DNA of 64,000 nucleotides, taken from the NCBI RefSeq assembly GCF_014873495.1, contig NZ_JADBGF010000001.1, positions 6,076,001 through 6,140,000 of the forward strand. Direction: 5' to 3'. The stretch is from Streptomyces stelliscabiei. GTDB taxonomy: Bacteria; Actinomycetota; Actinomycetes; Streptomycetales; Streptomycetaceae. The notes beneath the pieces are model-generated. The model was not told the DNA's origin. It ran no database searches and saw nothing but the letters and a program-made list of their open reading frames with translations. This document shows, one piece after another, positions 53,047-61,068 of the stretch; within the stretch, counting starts at the first letter, position 1, and the number at the start of each line of letters is the position of its first letter. The position numbers were made by a program, and so were the translations under genes.

Positions 53047-53962
53047 CACGTGCCTCCTCGGGCTCGGCCGTGGTGGGGACGGTGGTCGCCGGGGCGGCCT
53101 GCGTTACGGCGGTCCGCGGCACCCGGGGGCGGGCGGCGGGGGCCGACGAGGTACGGGGCAGCCAGTGCGTCAGCCGGCGGCCGACCAGCTCCACGGCGGT
53201 CGACGTCAGCCAGCCCAGCACCCCGATCGTGGCCATGCCGACGAAGACGCCGGGATAGTTGACGACCGTGTAGTCCTGCCAGGTGCGGTAGCCGACGCCG
53301 TACTGCCCGGAGATCATCTCTGCGGAGATCACACAGATCCACGACACCCCGATGCCGACCGACAGACCGCCGAAGATGCCCGGCAGCGCGCCCGGCAGGA
53401 CGACCGAGGCGAGGACTCGCCACCGGCCGCCGCCCATCGTGCGGACCGCCTCCTCCCACACCGGGGTCAGCGCCCGTACCGCGTGCCGGGTGGAGACAAG
53501 GACCGGGAAGAACGCGGCGGTGAAGGTGATGAAGACGATGCCCTGCTCGTTGGAGGGGAACAGCAGGATCGCCACCGGGACGAGGGCGATCGCCGGGATC
53601 GGGCGGATCACCTCCAGGACCGGCCCCAGCAGGTCCTCGGCGAGACGGGACCGGGCGACGAGGGTGCCCACCGCCACACCCAGCACCGCCGCCAGCAGGA
53701 AGCCGGTGAGGATGCGGGTGAGGCTGTCGGTCAGGTCGGTCCAGTAGTCCGGTCCGGTCACCCGGTCCGCGAAGGCGTGCGCCACGTCGGTGACCGTGGG
53801 GAACTGCGAGAAGCGCAGCCACACGTCGACGTCCAGGCTGGTCAGCAGCTGCCAGAGGCCGAGGGCGGCGACCAGGGACAGCGCGCGCAGGGCGTAGCGG
53901 GCGGCGGGCCGGGAGCCGGGGCTCCGTACGCGCCGGGCGCCGGCTTTCGCGGGGCGGCTCAC
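53030..53962 (-). CDS. ABC transporter permease (SsuC/TauC type)
   Basis: A 310-residue membrane protein with about six helices and the EAA loop VWEEAVRTMGGGRWRVLASVVLPGALPGI, split here by its cytoplasmic helix. A Pro/Ala/Thr-rich C-terminal tail of about 40 residues follows. It starts with GTG at 53962, which overlaps the stop of the binding-protein gene (GTGA). Confidence 0.9.
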   Translation of the reverse strand: MSRPAKAGARRVRSPGSRPAARYALRALSLVAALGLWQLLTSLDVDVWLRFSQFPTVTDVAHAFADRVTGPDYWTDLTDSLTRILTGFLLAAVLGVAVGTLVARSRLAEDLLGPVLEVIRPIPAIALVPVAILLFPSNEQGIVFITFTAAFFPVLVSTRHAVRALTPVWEEAVRTMGGGRWRVLASVVLPGALPGIFGGLSVGIGVSWICVISAEMISGQYGVGYRTWQDYTVVNYPGVFVGMATIGVLGWLTSTAVELVGRRLTHWLPRTSSAPAARPRVPRTAVTQAAPATTVPTTAEPEEARDEHLV

Positions 53963-55311
53963 GAGGCCCGCTCCAGGGCGGCGGCGTAGGTGACGGTCTC
54001 GGCGCCGTCGTGTCCGGCGACGTACGCCTTCGCCGTGGCCGGGGCGACGAAGGGCAGGAGCCGGTCGCCGTCGGCCACCCAGACCGCCTTGTCGGCGAAC
54101 CACTGGGTGCCGGTGGTGGCGTCCGGGACGTACGCGGCGCGGATCGCGTCCTTGTGCCCGGCGACGTAGGCGAGGAGTCCGGCGGGTGTCTGGAAGGAGC
54201 GGGTCTCGGTGGCGTTCTTGGGCCAGACCTCGCTCGCGGCCGGGGCGGGCTCCGCCGCGAGCCGCTTGTCGTACGCGGCGGAACCGAGCGCCTTGCGGAC
54301 GTACCGGTCGTCGACGAACGCGTCCACGTCCACGTCGCCCGTCAGCTTCGCGGCCCTGAGGATCGGCACGTCCTTCTTCAGGGCGGCGATCAGCGCGGGC
54401 TTCAGCGCGGGGTCGAAGGTCGCGATGCCGTGGGCGCCGTTGTAGAGGTAGACGACCTCGGCGGGCAGTCCCGTGGCGTCGGCGACCTTCTCGGCGGCCT
54501 CGACGGGGTGCTCGTTCAGGTAGTCCGTGGCCTTGGCCTGGGCCTTGAGGAAGGCCTCCAGGACGGCCGGCCGCTGCTTCGCGAAGTCCTCGCGGGCCGT
54601 CACACCGTGGAAGGTCGGCAGGTCCAGCTGGGCCCCGTCGTACAGGGCCTTCGCCTTGCCCTGGTAGGTGAGCAGGCCGGGCCAGGCCACGAACTGCGAC
54701 AGTGCGTCGGTGCTGCCGGCGGAGAGCGCGGAGGCGCCGACGGCCGGCTGCTGGTTGAGCTTCTCGATGTCCTTGTCGGCGTCGAGGCCGGCGTCGTTCA
54801 GCGCCCGTACGAGGGTGCCGTCGGCCGCCGACCCGATGCTCGTGGAGACCTTCCTGCCCTTCAGGTCCTTGAGCGTGCTCAGCTTCGAGTCCGGCGTGGT
54901 GACGATGGTGTTGAGGCCGCCCCGGAGGTTGTAGCCGGTGGCCGCGACGAGCCGGGTGGGCTTGCCGAGCTGCTTGCCGCGGGCCGCGTTGAGCAGCAGC
55001 GGGAAGTCGCCCATCGAGCCGATGTCGATCTTCCCGGCGGTCATCTGGGCGGTGATGGGGGCGCCGGTGGCGTAGTCCTGCCAGTCGACCTTGTACGTGG
55101 TCTTCCCGCCCAGCGCGTTCAGCTCGTCCTCGAAGTAGCCGAGGGAGCGCAGGAGGGTGCCGGCGGTGACGGTGTTGATGGTCTTGGACTGGTAGCCGAC
55201 GGTGACGGTGACCGTCCCGCCGTCCGCCGCGGTGTCACTGCCGTTGCCGCAGGCGGTCAGGGTCAGCGGCAGCAGGAGGGCTGTGGCCAGGGTGACTGCT
55301 TTGGTCTTCAT
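53959..55311 (-). CDS. ABC transporter substrate-binding lipoprotein with a NosL-like C-terminal domain
   Basis: A 450-residue lipoprotein (lipobox LTAC, Cys21). Residues 35-340 are an NMT1/SsuA/TauA-type binding fold: VTVGYQSKTINTV, then AGKIDIGSMGDFPLL. The last 80 residues (about 370-448, 53968-54204) look like NosL, the copper-site accessory lipoprotein: YVPDATTGTQWFADKAVWVA, then FVAPATAKAYVAGHDGAETV. The Met-based metal motif of NosL is not seen. A fusion of this kind is unusual. The ligand is unknown. Overlaps the permease gene. Confidence 0.85.
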   Translation of the reverse strand: MKTKAVTLATALLLPLTLTACGNGSDTAADGGTVTVTVGYQSKTINTVTAGTLLRSLGYFEDELNALGGKTTYKVDWQDYATGAPITAQMTAGKIDIGSMGDFPLLLNAARGKQLGKPTRLVAATGYNLRGGLNTIVTTPDSKLSTLKDLKGRKVSTSIGSAADGTLVRALNDAGLDADKDIEKLNQQPAVGASALSAGSTDALSQFVAWPGLLTYQGKAKALYDGAQLDLPTFHGVTAREDFAKQRPAVLEAFLKAQAKATDYLNEHPVEAAEKVADATGLPAEVVYLYNGAHGIATFDPALKPALIAALKKDVPILRAAKLTGDVDVDAFVDDRYVRKALGSAAYDKRLAAEPAPAASEVWPKNATETRSFQTPAGLLAYVAGHKDAIRAAYVPDATTGTQWFADKAVWVADGDRLLPFVAPATAKAYVAGHDGAETVTYAAALERAS

Positions 55312-55338
55312 GGGTGTTCGGGCCTCTCACCGGAGCGT

Positions 55339-55566
55339 TCAGCGGAGCAGGTAGGGCATGTTGACCGTGACGGCGCCGGTGGGACAGCGGGCCGCGCACG
55401 GGCCGCAGTACCAGCACTCGTCGACGTGCATGTAGGCCTTGCCGTTGCTCTCGTCGATGGCCAGGGAGTCCAGCGGGCACATGTCCACGCAGAGGGTGCA
55501 GCCGTCGATGCACTTCGACTCGTCGATGGTCACGGGCACGTCGGCCCGCTGGGGCGCCAAAGGCAT
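55339..55566 (-). CDS. Two-cluster 4Fe-4S ferredoxin (AprB-like partner)
   Basis: A 75-residue ferredoxin with CIDGCTLCVDMCP and CWYCGPCAARCP, the ligands of two 4Fe-4S clusters. It is probably the electron partner of the flavoprotein at 49280, as AprB is for AprA or FrdB for FrdA. It lies between the GntR and binding-protein genes, 27 bases before the latter. An ATG at 55566 preceded by GGGAG fits. Confidence 0.9.
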   Translation of the reverse strand: MPLAPQRADVPVTIDESKCIDGCTLCVDMCPLDSLAIDESNGKAYMHVDECWYCGPCAARCPTGAVTVNMPYLLR

Positions 55567-55611
55567 GGCTGTCTCCAGGGAGGGGCGGAACAGGGGCTGT
55601 TGCGGGGGCTG

Positions 55612-56415
55612 TTACAGGGAGCGGTGCAGCAGACCGCTCATCGCGATGCGGTCGCCCCGGAAGCGGATGAACTCCAGGTCGACGGGCCGGCCGTCGGCGA
55701 GGTGGGTGAGCCGTTCCAGCATCAGGACGGCCGAGCCGCGCGGGGCTTCGAGTACGGCGGCGGAGTGGGTGTCCGCGTTCACCGCCTCCAGGGTGATCTC
55801 GGCGTGGCCGAGGCGCCGGCCGGTGATCGTCTCCAGGAGGCGGAAGACGTCGGTGTTCTCCAGGTCGGCGCCGAGGAGTGCCGTGCCGAGGTCGAGGGGG
55901 CCGAGGGCGAGGGGGATGTAGGTGAGGTCGAGGGAGAGGGGGAGGCCGTTCAGCCGGCGCAGACGTTCGATGTAGAGGACGTCGCTGCCGGGTGGGAGGT
56001 GGAGGCGGTCGGCCACGGGGGCGGGGGCCGGGGCGGGGCCCATGGTGCGGACCTCGTTGGTGACCGTGCCGTGTTCGCGGAGGGTTTCCGCGAGGCCCTG
56101 CAGATGGTCGAGGCCGTGGGGATACTTCTGGGCCACGACGACGGTGCCCACGCCGGGGAACCGTTCCACGAGGCCCTCGGCGCGCAGGAGGTCCAGTGCC
56201 TCGCGGACCGTGTTGCGGGTCGCGCGGTAGTCGGTGGCGAGGGTGGACTCGTGGGGGAGGGTGCCGTTCTCGAAGCCGCCGGTGAGGAGTTGGCGACGCA
56301 GGAGGTCGGCGAGCTGCCGTGCCTGGTCCGCACGCAGCCGACGGCGCGCACGGTGGGCGGCGACGGTGGTCGCGCCCTGGCCGGCGTGCTCTCGGACGCG
56401 GTCGGTGGGTGGCAT
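55612..56415 (-). CDS. GntR/HutC-family transcriptional regulator
   Basis: A 267-residue regulator: N-terminal winged helix-turn-helix (LPHESTLATDYRATRNTVRE, then GLVERFPGVGTVV), and a C-terminal UTRA ligand domain (RLRRLNGLPLSLDLTYIPLA, then VDLEFIRFRGDRIAMSG). It is the first gene of the operon that ends with the flavoprotein and probably controls it in response to the imported compound. The start is the ATG at 56415, supported by a leaderless -10 hexamer (TATGGT) 7 bases upstream; an in-frame ATG at 56427 is an alternative. Confidence 0.88.
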   Translation of the reverse strand: MPPTDRVREHAGQGATTVAAHRARRRLRADQARQLADLLRRQLLTGGFENGTLPHESTLATDYRATRNTVREALDLLRAEGLVERFPGVGTVVVAQKYPHGLDHLQGLAETLREHGTVTNEVRTMGPAPAPAPVADRLHLPPGSDVLYIERLRRLNGLPLSLDLTYIPLALGPLDLGTALLGADLENTDVFRLLETITGRRLGHAEITLEAVNADTHSAAVLEAPRGSAVLMLERLTHLADGRPVDLEFIRFRGDRIAMSGLLHRSL

Positions 56416-56422
56416 GTTTCGA

Positions 56423-56438
56423 ACCATACCGAAATGGT
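56423..56438. promoter_or_regulatory. GntR operator candidate overlapping the -10 of gntR
   Basis: ACCAT-ACCGAA-ATGGT is a perfect 5-bp inverted repeat with 6 bases between. Its left arm is part of TATGGT, the minus-strand -10 hexamer (56423-56428) of a leaderless gntR transcript. This is the usual place for an autoregulatory site. Confidence 0.4.
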
Positions 56439-56869
56439 GGGGAAGGGAATGTTGCCGGAGTGTTGCGCCATGTTGCCGACCGGGCCTGCCGGTTCTGAGC
56501 TGGGGTTTTGCGGCGGTGTGACGAAGATCTGCCACCGGGTTGTCCAGTGGGTGGGATGCGAGGGTCAATGGCTGGGATTCGCCCTCTCCTCCGCCCTCCG
56601 CCCGTCCGCCTCTGCGCGTGCTGACGTCGGGCCGCGCCGGGCGCGGGGAACTGCGCGAGCAACCCCGAGGGACGTGACGCCGCCGACGAAGCGCCCGCCC
56701 CTACGGCGAGGACGCGCCCTCAGCCACCCAAGTCGCCGGCCCCCGAACCCCCCGGAGCCCCCGAGCGCACCCATGCCGCCCCGCCACCGGAGGCGCAGGC
56801 ACCCACGCCGCCCGCCGCCGGAGCCGGAGGCACCCACGCCCGCCCCGCCGCCGGAGGCGCAGGCACCCC
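56439..56869. other. Repeat-bearing gap without a gene
   Basis: It holds a copy of the dispersed repeat GCGGGGAACTGCGCGAG (56643-56659). It also holds three ~31-bp degenerate repeats with the core CGGAGGCGCAGGCACCC (about 56778-56870) directly after the fumarylacetoacetase stop. No protein is recognisable. Confidence 0.6.
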
Positions 56870-58138
56870 CTAGTCCCGGGCCCGCACCCGCCCCTTCACC
56901 TCTCCCAGCCCCACCCTCGCCCCGCCCGGCCCCGGTGCCCAGGCGGTGAGGGTCACCTCGTCGCCGTCCTCCAGGAACGTGCGCTTGCCGTCGGGGAGGT
57001 CGAGGGCGTCCCGCCCGTTCCAGGTGAGTTCCAGCAACGAGCCCCGCTCGCCCGCCTCCGCCCCGCTGACCGTGCCGGAGCCGTAGAGGTCGCCCGTCCG
57101 CAGGGACGCCCCGTTGACGGTCATGTGCGCCAGCTGCTGGGCGGCGGTCCAGTACATCGTGGAGAAGGGTGGCTCCGAGACGACGTGTCCGTTGACGGCG
57201 ACGCTGATCCGCAGGTCGTACCCCCCGAGGTCGACGTCCGGCCCGGAGTCGTCCAGATAGGGGAGGAGCGGATGCGTGCGCTCCGGCGGCGCCACCCGTG
57301 CCTCGTCCAGGGCTTCCAGCGGAGTGATCCACGCCGAGACCGACGTCGCGAAGGACTTCCCGAGGAACGGGCCGAGCGGAACGTACTCCCAGGCCTGCAG
57401 ATCGCGCGCGGACCAGTCGTTGAGCAGGCAGAGTCCGAAGACGTGGTCGCGGTAGTCCCGCAGTCCCACCGGCCGCCCCCTGTCCGAGGGCACGCCCACC
57501 ACGAACCCGACCTCCGCCTCGATGTCCAGTCGCACGGACGGGCCGAACACGGGCGCCGGATCGGCGGGCGCCTTGCGCTGCCCGGACGGCCGTACCACCT
57601 CCGCGCCGGAGACGACGACCGTGCCGGACCGGCCGTGGTAGCCGATCGGCAGATGCTTCCAGTTGGGGGTCAGCGAGTCCGGGGAGTCGGGCCGGAAGAT
57701 CCGGCCCACGTTCCGCGCGTGGTTCTCGGAGGCGTAGAAGTCGACGTAGTCGGCCACCTCGAACGGCAGATGCAGGCGCACGTCGGACAGCGCGTGGAAG
57801 TGCGGCGCGATGGTCTGCCGGTGCGAGGGCACGGTGAGCCACGCGGTCAGGGCCCGCCGGAGGTCCGACCAGGCGGTACGTCCCGCGGCGAGCAGGGGGT
57901 TGAGCGTGGGGTGGGCGAGGAGCGCGGTGTACGGGGAGCCGAGGGCGTGGGCCGCGGCCGCGGCGTCGAGGACGTGGTCGCCGAGACGGACCCCGACCGT
58001 GCGGGCGTCGGAGCCGGCGGGGGAGAAGACGCCGTAGGGGAGGTTGTGCGACCCGAAGGGGTGACCCTCGGGGATGCCGAAGGGGTGACCCTCGGGGACG
58101 TCGGAGGGATTGCCTTCGGGGACATCGACGTGGGGCAT
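56870..58138 (-). CDS. fahA: Fumarylacetoacetase
   Basis: A 422-residue enzyme that cleaves fumarylacetoacetate to fumarate and acetoacetate, the last step of tyrosine breakdown. The FAH core shows DYVDFYASENHARNVG, HLPIGYHGRSGTVV (catalytic His), EAEVGFVVG (metal ligands) and LNDWSARDLQAWEYVPLGPF. The N terminus has three 8-residue repeats (VPEGHPFG type) from 24-bp DNA repeats (58053-58124). The ATG at 58138 has a weak GAGG upstream. The other tyrosine-catabolism genes are not in the window. Confidence 0.9.
   Translation of the reverse strand: MPHVDVPEGNPSDVPEGHPFGIPEGHPFGSHNLPYGVFSPAGSDARTVGVRLGDHVLDAAAAAHALGSPYTALLAHPTLNPLLAAGRTAWSDLRRALTAWLTVPSHRQTIAPHFHALSDVRLHLPFEVADYVDFYASENHARNVGRIFRPDSPDSLTPNWKHLPIGYHGRSGTVVVSGAEVVRPSGQRKAPADPAPVFGPSVRLDIEAEVGFVVGVPSDRGRPVGLRDYRDHVFGLCLLNDWSARDLQAWEYVPLGPFLGKSFATSVSAWITPLEALDEARVAPPERTHPLLPYLDDSGPDVDLGGYDLRISVAVNGHVVSEPPFSTMYWTAAQQLAHMTVNGASLRTGDLYGSGTVSGAEAGERGSLLELTWNGRDALDLPDGKRTFLEDGDEVTLTAWAPGPGGARVGLGEVKGRVRARD
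58053..58124 (-). repeat. Three 24-bp repeats in the 5' end of the fumarylacetoacetase gene
   Basis: Two almost identical 24-bp units and one diverged unit encode IPEGHPFG-like octapeptides at residues 5-28. Confidence 0.75.
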
Positions 58139-58473
58139 CAGATGCTGCCTCGCTCTCGTGCTTTCCGTCGTTCCTCTGGTCGCGGCACACGTTACGGGGC
58201 GGTGCGAAGATCGGGGAGTGTCTGAAGAGTTCGCAATGTCCGGGTACGCAAGGTCCGGGCAGGGGACGTGCACGCGATCGCGCGCACCGTCGCGCACGCG
58301 CTGTGTGCCCGCGCCGTGTGCCCGCGCGCTGTGTACGTCCTGCGCGTGCTCACGTGCGCCGACGCCCACTGAACCGCCGTTCGGGCAAAGGGGGTTGACA
58401 TACGGGGTGGCCATGGCGGTCGGGATGCCGGACGTCGTCCGGTTCGCGTCGAACCGATGGGGCGTGGCATCCG

Positions 58474-58479
58474 TATTCT
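58474..58479 (+). promoter_or_regulatory. -10 hexamer of a leaderless HAD hydrolase transcript
   Basis: TATTCT ends 6 bases before the ATG at 58486, with no ribosome binding site. Confidence 0.5.
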
Positions 58480-58485
58480 CTGATC

Positions 58486-59292
58486 ATGGCCGCTCCCACC
58501 GCATATTCACTCATCGCCACTGACCTGGACGGAACGCTCCTGCGCAGTGACGACACGCTCTCCGACCGGTCCCTCGCCGCGCTGGCGCGGGCCACGAGGG
58601 CCGGTGCTCAGCACCTCGTGGTGACGGGACGGCCGGCGCCCAGAGTGCGCCCACTGCTGGAGGATCTCGGCGGCAGGGGGCTCGCGGTGTGCGGACAGGG
58701 CGCGCAGTTGTACGACCACGGTGCGGACCGGCTGCTGTGGTCCGTCACCCTGGACCGGGAACTCGCCGAGACCGCGCTCGGCAAGATCGAGGCCGAGGTG
58801 GGACAGGTGTACGCCGCCGTCGACCAGGACGGGGTCGACGGTCTCACCCTGATCGAGCCCGGCTACCTCATGCCGCACCCCACGCTGCCCGCGCTGCGGG
58901 TGCCGCGCCGGGACGACCTGTGGTGCGAGCCGATCAGCAAGGTGCTGCTGCGCCACCCCTATCTGTCGGACGACGAGCTGGCCTCGGCGGCGCGCATGGC
59001 GGTCGGCTCGCTGGCCACGGTCACCATGTCGGGGCCCGGCACCGTCGAACTCCAGCCATGCGGCATCACCAAGGCCACGGGCCTCGCCCTGGCCGCCGAC
59101 CACCTCGGGCTGACCGCGCAGCGGACCATCGCCTTCGGTGACATGCCCAACGACATCCCGATGTTCGACTGGGCCGCGCACGGGGTCGCCATGGCCAACG
59201 CCCATCCCGAACTCAAGGCCGTCGCCGACGAGGTGACCCTCTCCAACGAGGACGACGGCATCGCCGTGGTGCTGGAGAAGCTCTTCCCGTGA
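58486..59292 (+). CDS. HAD-superfamily phosphatase, Cof type (class IIB)
   Basis: A 268-residue phosphatase: motif I DLDGTLL (nucleophile Asp13), motif II VVTGRP, Lys in GITKATGLALA, and motif IV GDMPNDIPM. The cap domain is of the C2B type. Cof-like enzymes act on sugar phosphates or cofactors; the substrate here is unknown. Leaderless promoter at 58474. A perfect 15-bp hairpin follows the stop. Confidence 0.9.
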   Translation: MAAPTAYSLIATDLDGTLLRSDDTLSDRSLAALARATRAGAQHLVVTGRPAPRVRPLLEDLGGRGLAVCGQGAQLYDHGADRLLWSVTLDRELAETALGKIEAEVGQVYAAVDQDGVDGLTLIEPGYLMPHPTLPALRVPRRDDLWCEPISKVLLRHPYLSDDELASAARMAVGSLATVTMSGPGTVELQPCGITKATGLALAADHLGLTAQRTIAFGDMPNDIPMFDWAAHGVAMANAHPELKAVADEVTLSNEDDGIAVVLEKLFP

Positions 59293-59297
59293 ACGGG

Positions 59298-59331
59298 CTG
59301 TTCCCCTGGGCCCGCCGGCCCAGGGGAACAG
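59298..59331. terminator. Bidirectional terminator between the HAD and LysM genes
   Basis: CTGTTCCCCTGGGCC and GGCCCAGGGGAACAG form a perfect 15-bp stem with a 4-base loop, between two converging genes. Confidence 0.9.
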
Positions 59332-59355
59332 ATGGAGAAGGGGGAGCCGCAGGGC

Positions 59356-60108
59356 TCAGTACGCGCCGAAGACGTTGTCGATCGAGCCGTACCGGTCGGC
59401 GGCGTAGTTGCACGCCGCCGTGATGTTCGCGACCGGGTCGTACGGGTCGTACGGGGTGCCGGAGACGTGGTACGCGGCGAACGTCGGGTCGATGACCTGG
59501 AGGAGGCCCTTCGAGGGGGTGCCCGCGGCGGCGTTGGAGTCCCAGTTGTTGATGGCCAGCGGGTTGCCCGAGGACTCGCGGATGATGTTGCGGTAGATCC
59601 CGTTGTACGTTCCGGGAATTCCCTTTTGCGCCATGATGTCCAGCGACTCGCGGATCCAGCCGTCCAGGTTGTTCGCGTAGGTCTTGACCGACGCCTGCGT
59701 GGCCTTGGACGTCTTGGACGCCGTCGACGACTTCTGGGCCGTGGCCGGCTTGGTCGCGTTCAGCTTCAGCTTCAGGCCCGGGCGGATCAGCGCCGGGTTG
59801 TCGCCGATGGCCGCGCGGTTGTTCTTGTAGAGCTGCTGCCAGCCGCCCTTGGTGTGGTGCTTGCGCGCGATGGAGGACAGCGTGTCGCCGGAGACCACGG
59901 TGTACGTCGTGGGCTTGGGCAGCGTCGCGGCGGGCGCGGACTGCGGGGCCGACTGTACGGAGGTGACGGCCTGGGTCGGGGTGGCGGCGTTCGCGGTCGT
60001 GGCGACCGTGAGCGGGAGGGCCAGTGCGGCCCCGCCGGTGCCGGCGGCGACGATGCCGCGGGTCAGCGCGTTGCTTCGGGGACGACGGTGTTTGCCGTGT
60101 GCGGGCAT
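59356..60108 (-). CDS. Secreted LysM-domain transglycosylase-like wall enzyme
   Basis: A 250-residue exported protein. A signal region with a cut near ANAA (about residue 42) is followed by a LysM domain (YTVVSGDTLSSIARKHHTKG, about 68-115) and an SLT/lysozyme-like domain from residue 140. The catalytic Glu is in IIRESSGNPLAINNWD, and GLLQVIDPTF follows. It should bind and cleave peptidoglycan glycan strands. It is controlled by a c-di-AMP riboswitch just upstream (60121-60312). Confidence 0.9.
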   Translation of the reverse strand: MPAHGKHRRPRSNALTRGIVAAGTGGAALALPLTVATTANAATPTQAVTSVQSAPQSAPAATLPKPTTYTVVSGDTLSSIARKHHTKGGWQQLYKNNRAAIGDNPALIRPGLKLKLNATKPATAQKSSTASKTSKATQASVKTYANNLDGWIRESLDIMAQKGIPGTYNGIYRNIIRESSGNPLAINNWDSNAAAGTPSKGLLQVIDPTFAAYHVSGTPYDPYDPVANITAACNYAADRYGSIDNVFGAY

Positions 60109-60120
60109 GGTGAATTCCTC

Positions 60121-60312
60121 TCCGTCGCCTGCGAGGTGAGCTGTCGGGTTCGGGCTGGAGATGCCCGGCCGTGCGCGTCGTCCCGGCGGTCGCTGTGCGT
60201 GCCGCGTCCGCTGGGCGTACTGCGCGTGGCTTCACCCCGAGCCGGTCCGAAGGGGGTCTTCGGACCGACGGCTTACCTGGGTCCCCCGCTCCTGCCGTGC
60301 GTGGATGAGTGG
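60121..60312 (-). promoter_or_regulatory. Cyclic di-AMP riboswitch (ydaO-yuaA type)
   Basis: The minus-strand leader of the LysM gene has the conserved blocks in order: CAGGAGCGGGGGACCC (around 60279-60295), a variable hairpin (GGTCCGAAG/CTTCGGACC), GGGGTGAA (60231-60238), and CCCGACAGCT with CCTCGCAGGCG at the 3' end (around 60127-60148). In Streptomyces this class controls resuscitation and wall-lytic enzymes, and c-di-AMP lowers expression. Confidence 0.85.
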
Positions 60313-61068
60313 TGATGGGTGGGGAGTCCGGGGCGGCGGCAGGATTCGGCGGTCCGTCCGGACGGGGTGTGAACGTATGCGAGAGCACACGACCGGAACA
60401 AGTCCTGGTTTGGCGCTTTGATCCAGTTGACCTTGAGTTTGCTGCGATTCGACCCAAGATCAGATATCTCGTGCAGGGCTCAACTTGCCTACCGCAAAGG
60501 GAAAATCGACGGCGTGGGGTGTGAATGTCGCGTAGGGGGTGAGGGGAGGCTGGTGACTCAACTCACGGGAGGAGTCGGGTGAAGTGAAGAGTAAGGCGCA
60601 AATCGGTCAACTCGGGCTGGGGGGAGAGGGTGTATTTGGTGCGAAATGTGCGGGCGTCCGAGTGGGGGAGGCGGTCGGGCGGGGAGCGCGTCGGAGGTCG
60701 TCCCGGGGCCGCGTATGCGTCGTCGCGGGCGAGGGCGGGTACCCGTCGCGGGCGGGCGTGTGTGCGGGCCCGTGGGCGGGGGTGCGGGCAGGTGTGCGGG
60801 CCCGCGGGCCGGCGTGCGGGTCGGGCGCGGACGGGTGCGGCACGCGCGTCGATGGATATCGGCGTGGATCGGTTGATCAAGAATGGGGGAGGTGCGGTCC
60901 CATACCACTGGAGACGAAGCCGTGGGCGCTCGCGGTGATCGAAAGGTGACCGGATACGCTGACTCGGGTGATGACAGCGACAGATCGACAAACTTTGTCA
61001 TCGACCGTGAGAGCGACCTAGACCGACCGTGTGACCGTCATCAGACGTCAGCAGACAGGAGAACCCTC
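60313..61068. other. Intergenic region between the LysM gene and the polyprenyl synthase gene
   Basis: About 750 bases without a supportable gene. It includes the riboswitch promoter region (moderately A+T-rich at 60420-60480), a GCGGGCGTGCGGGC-type low-complexity block (about 60740-60830), and the promoter and leader of the synthase gene. Frames on both strands are Arg/Gly/Pro-rich. Confidence 0.55.

Noticed and set aside
60584..60949. ORF of about 120 codons between the LysM and polyprenyl synthase genes
   Set aside because: The product is low-complexity Arg/Gly with no domain, in a GC-rich repeat block; the synthase leader overlaps it.
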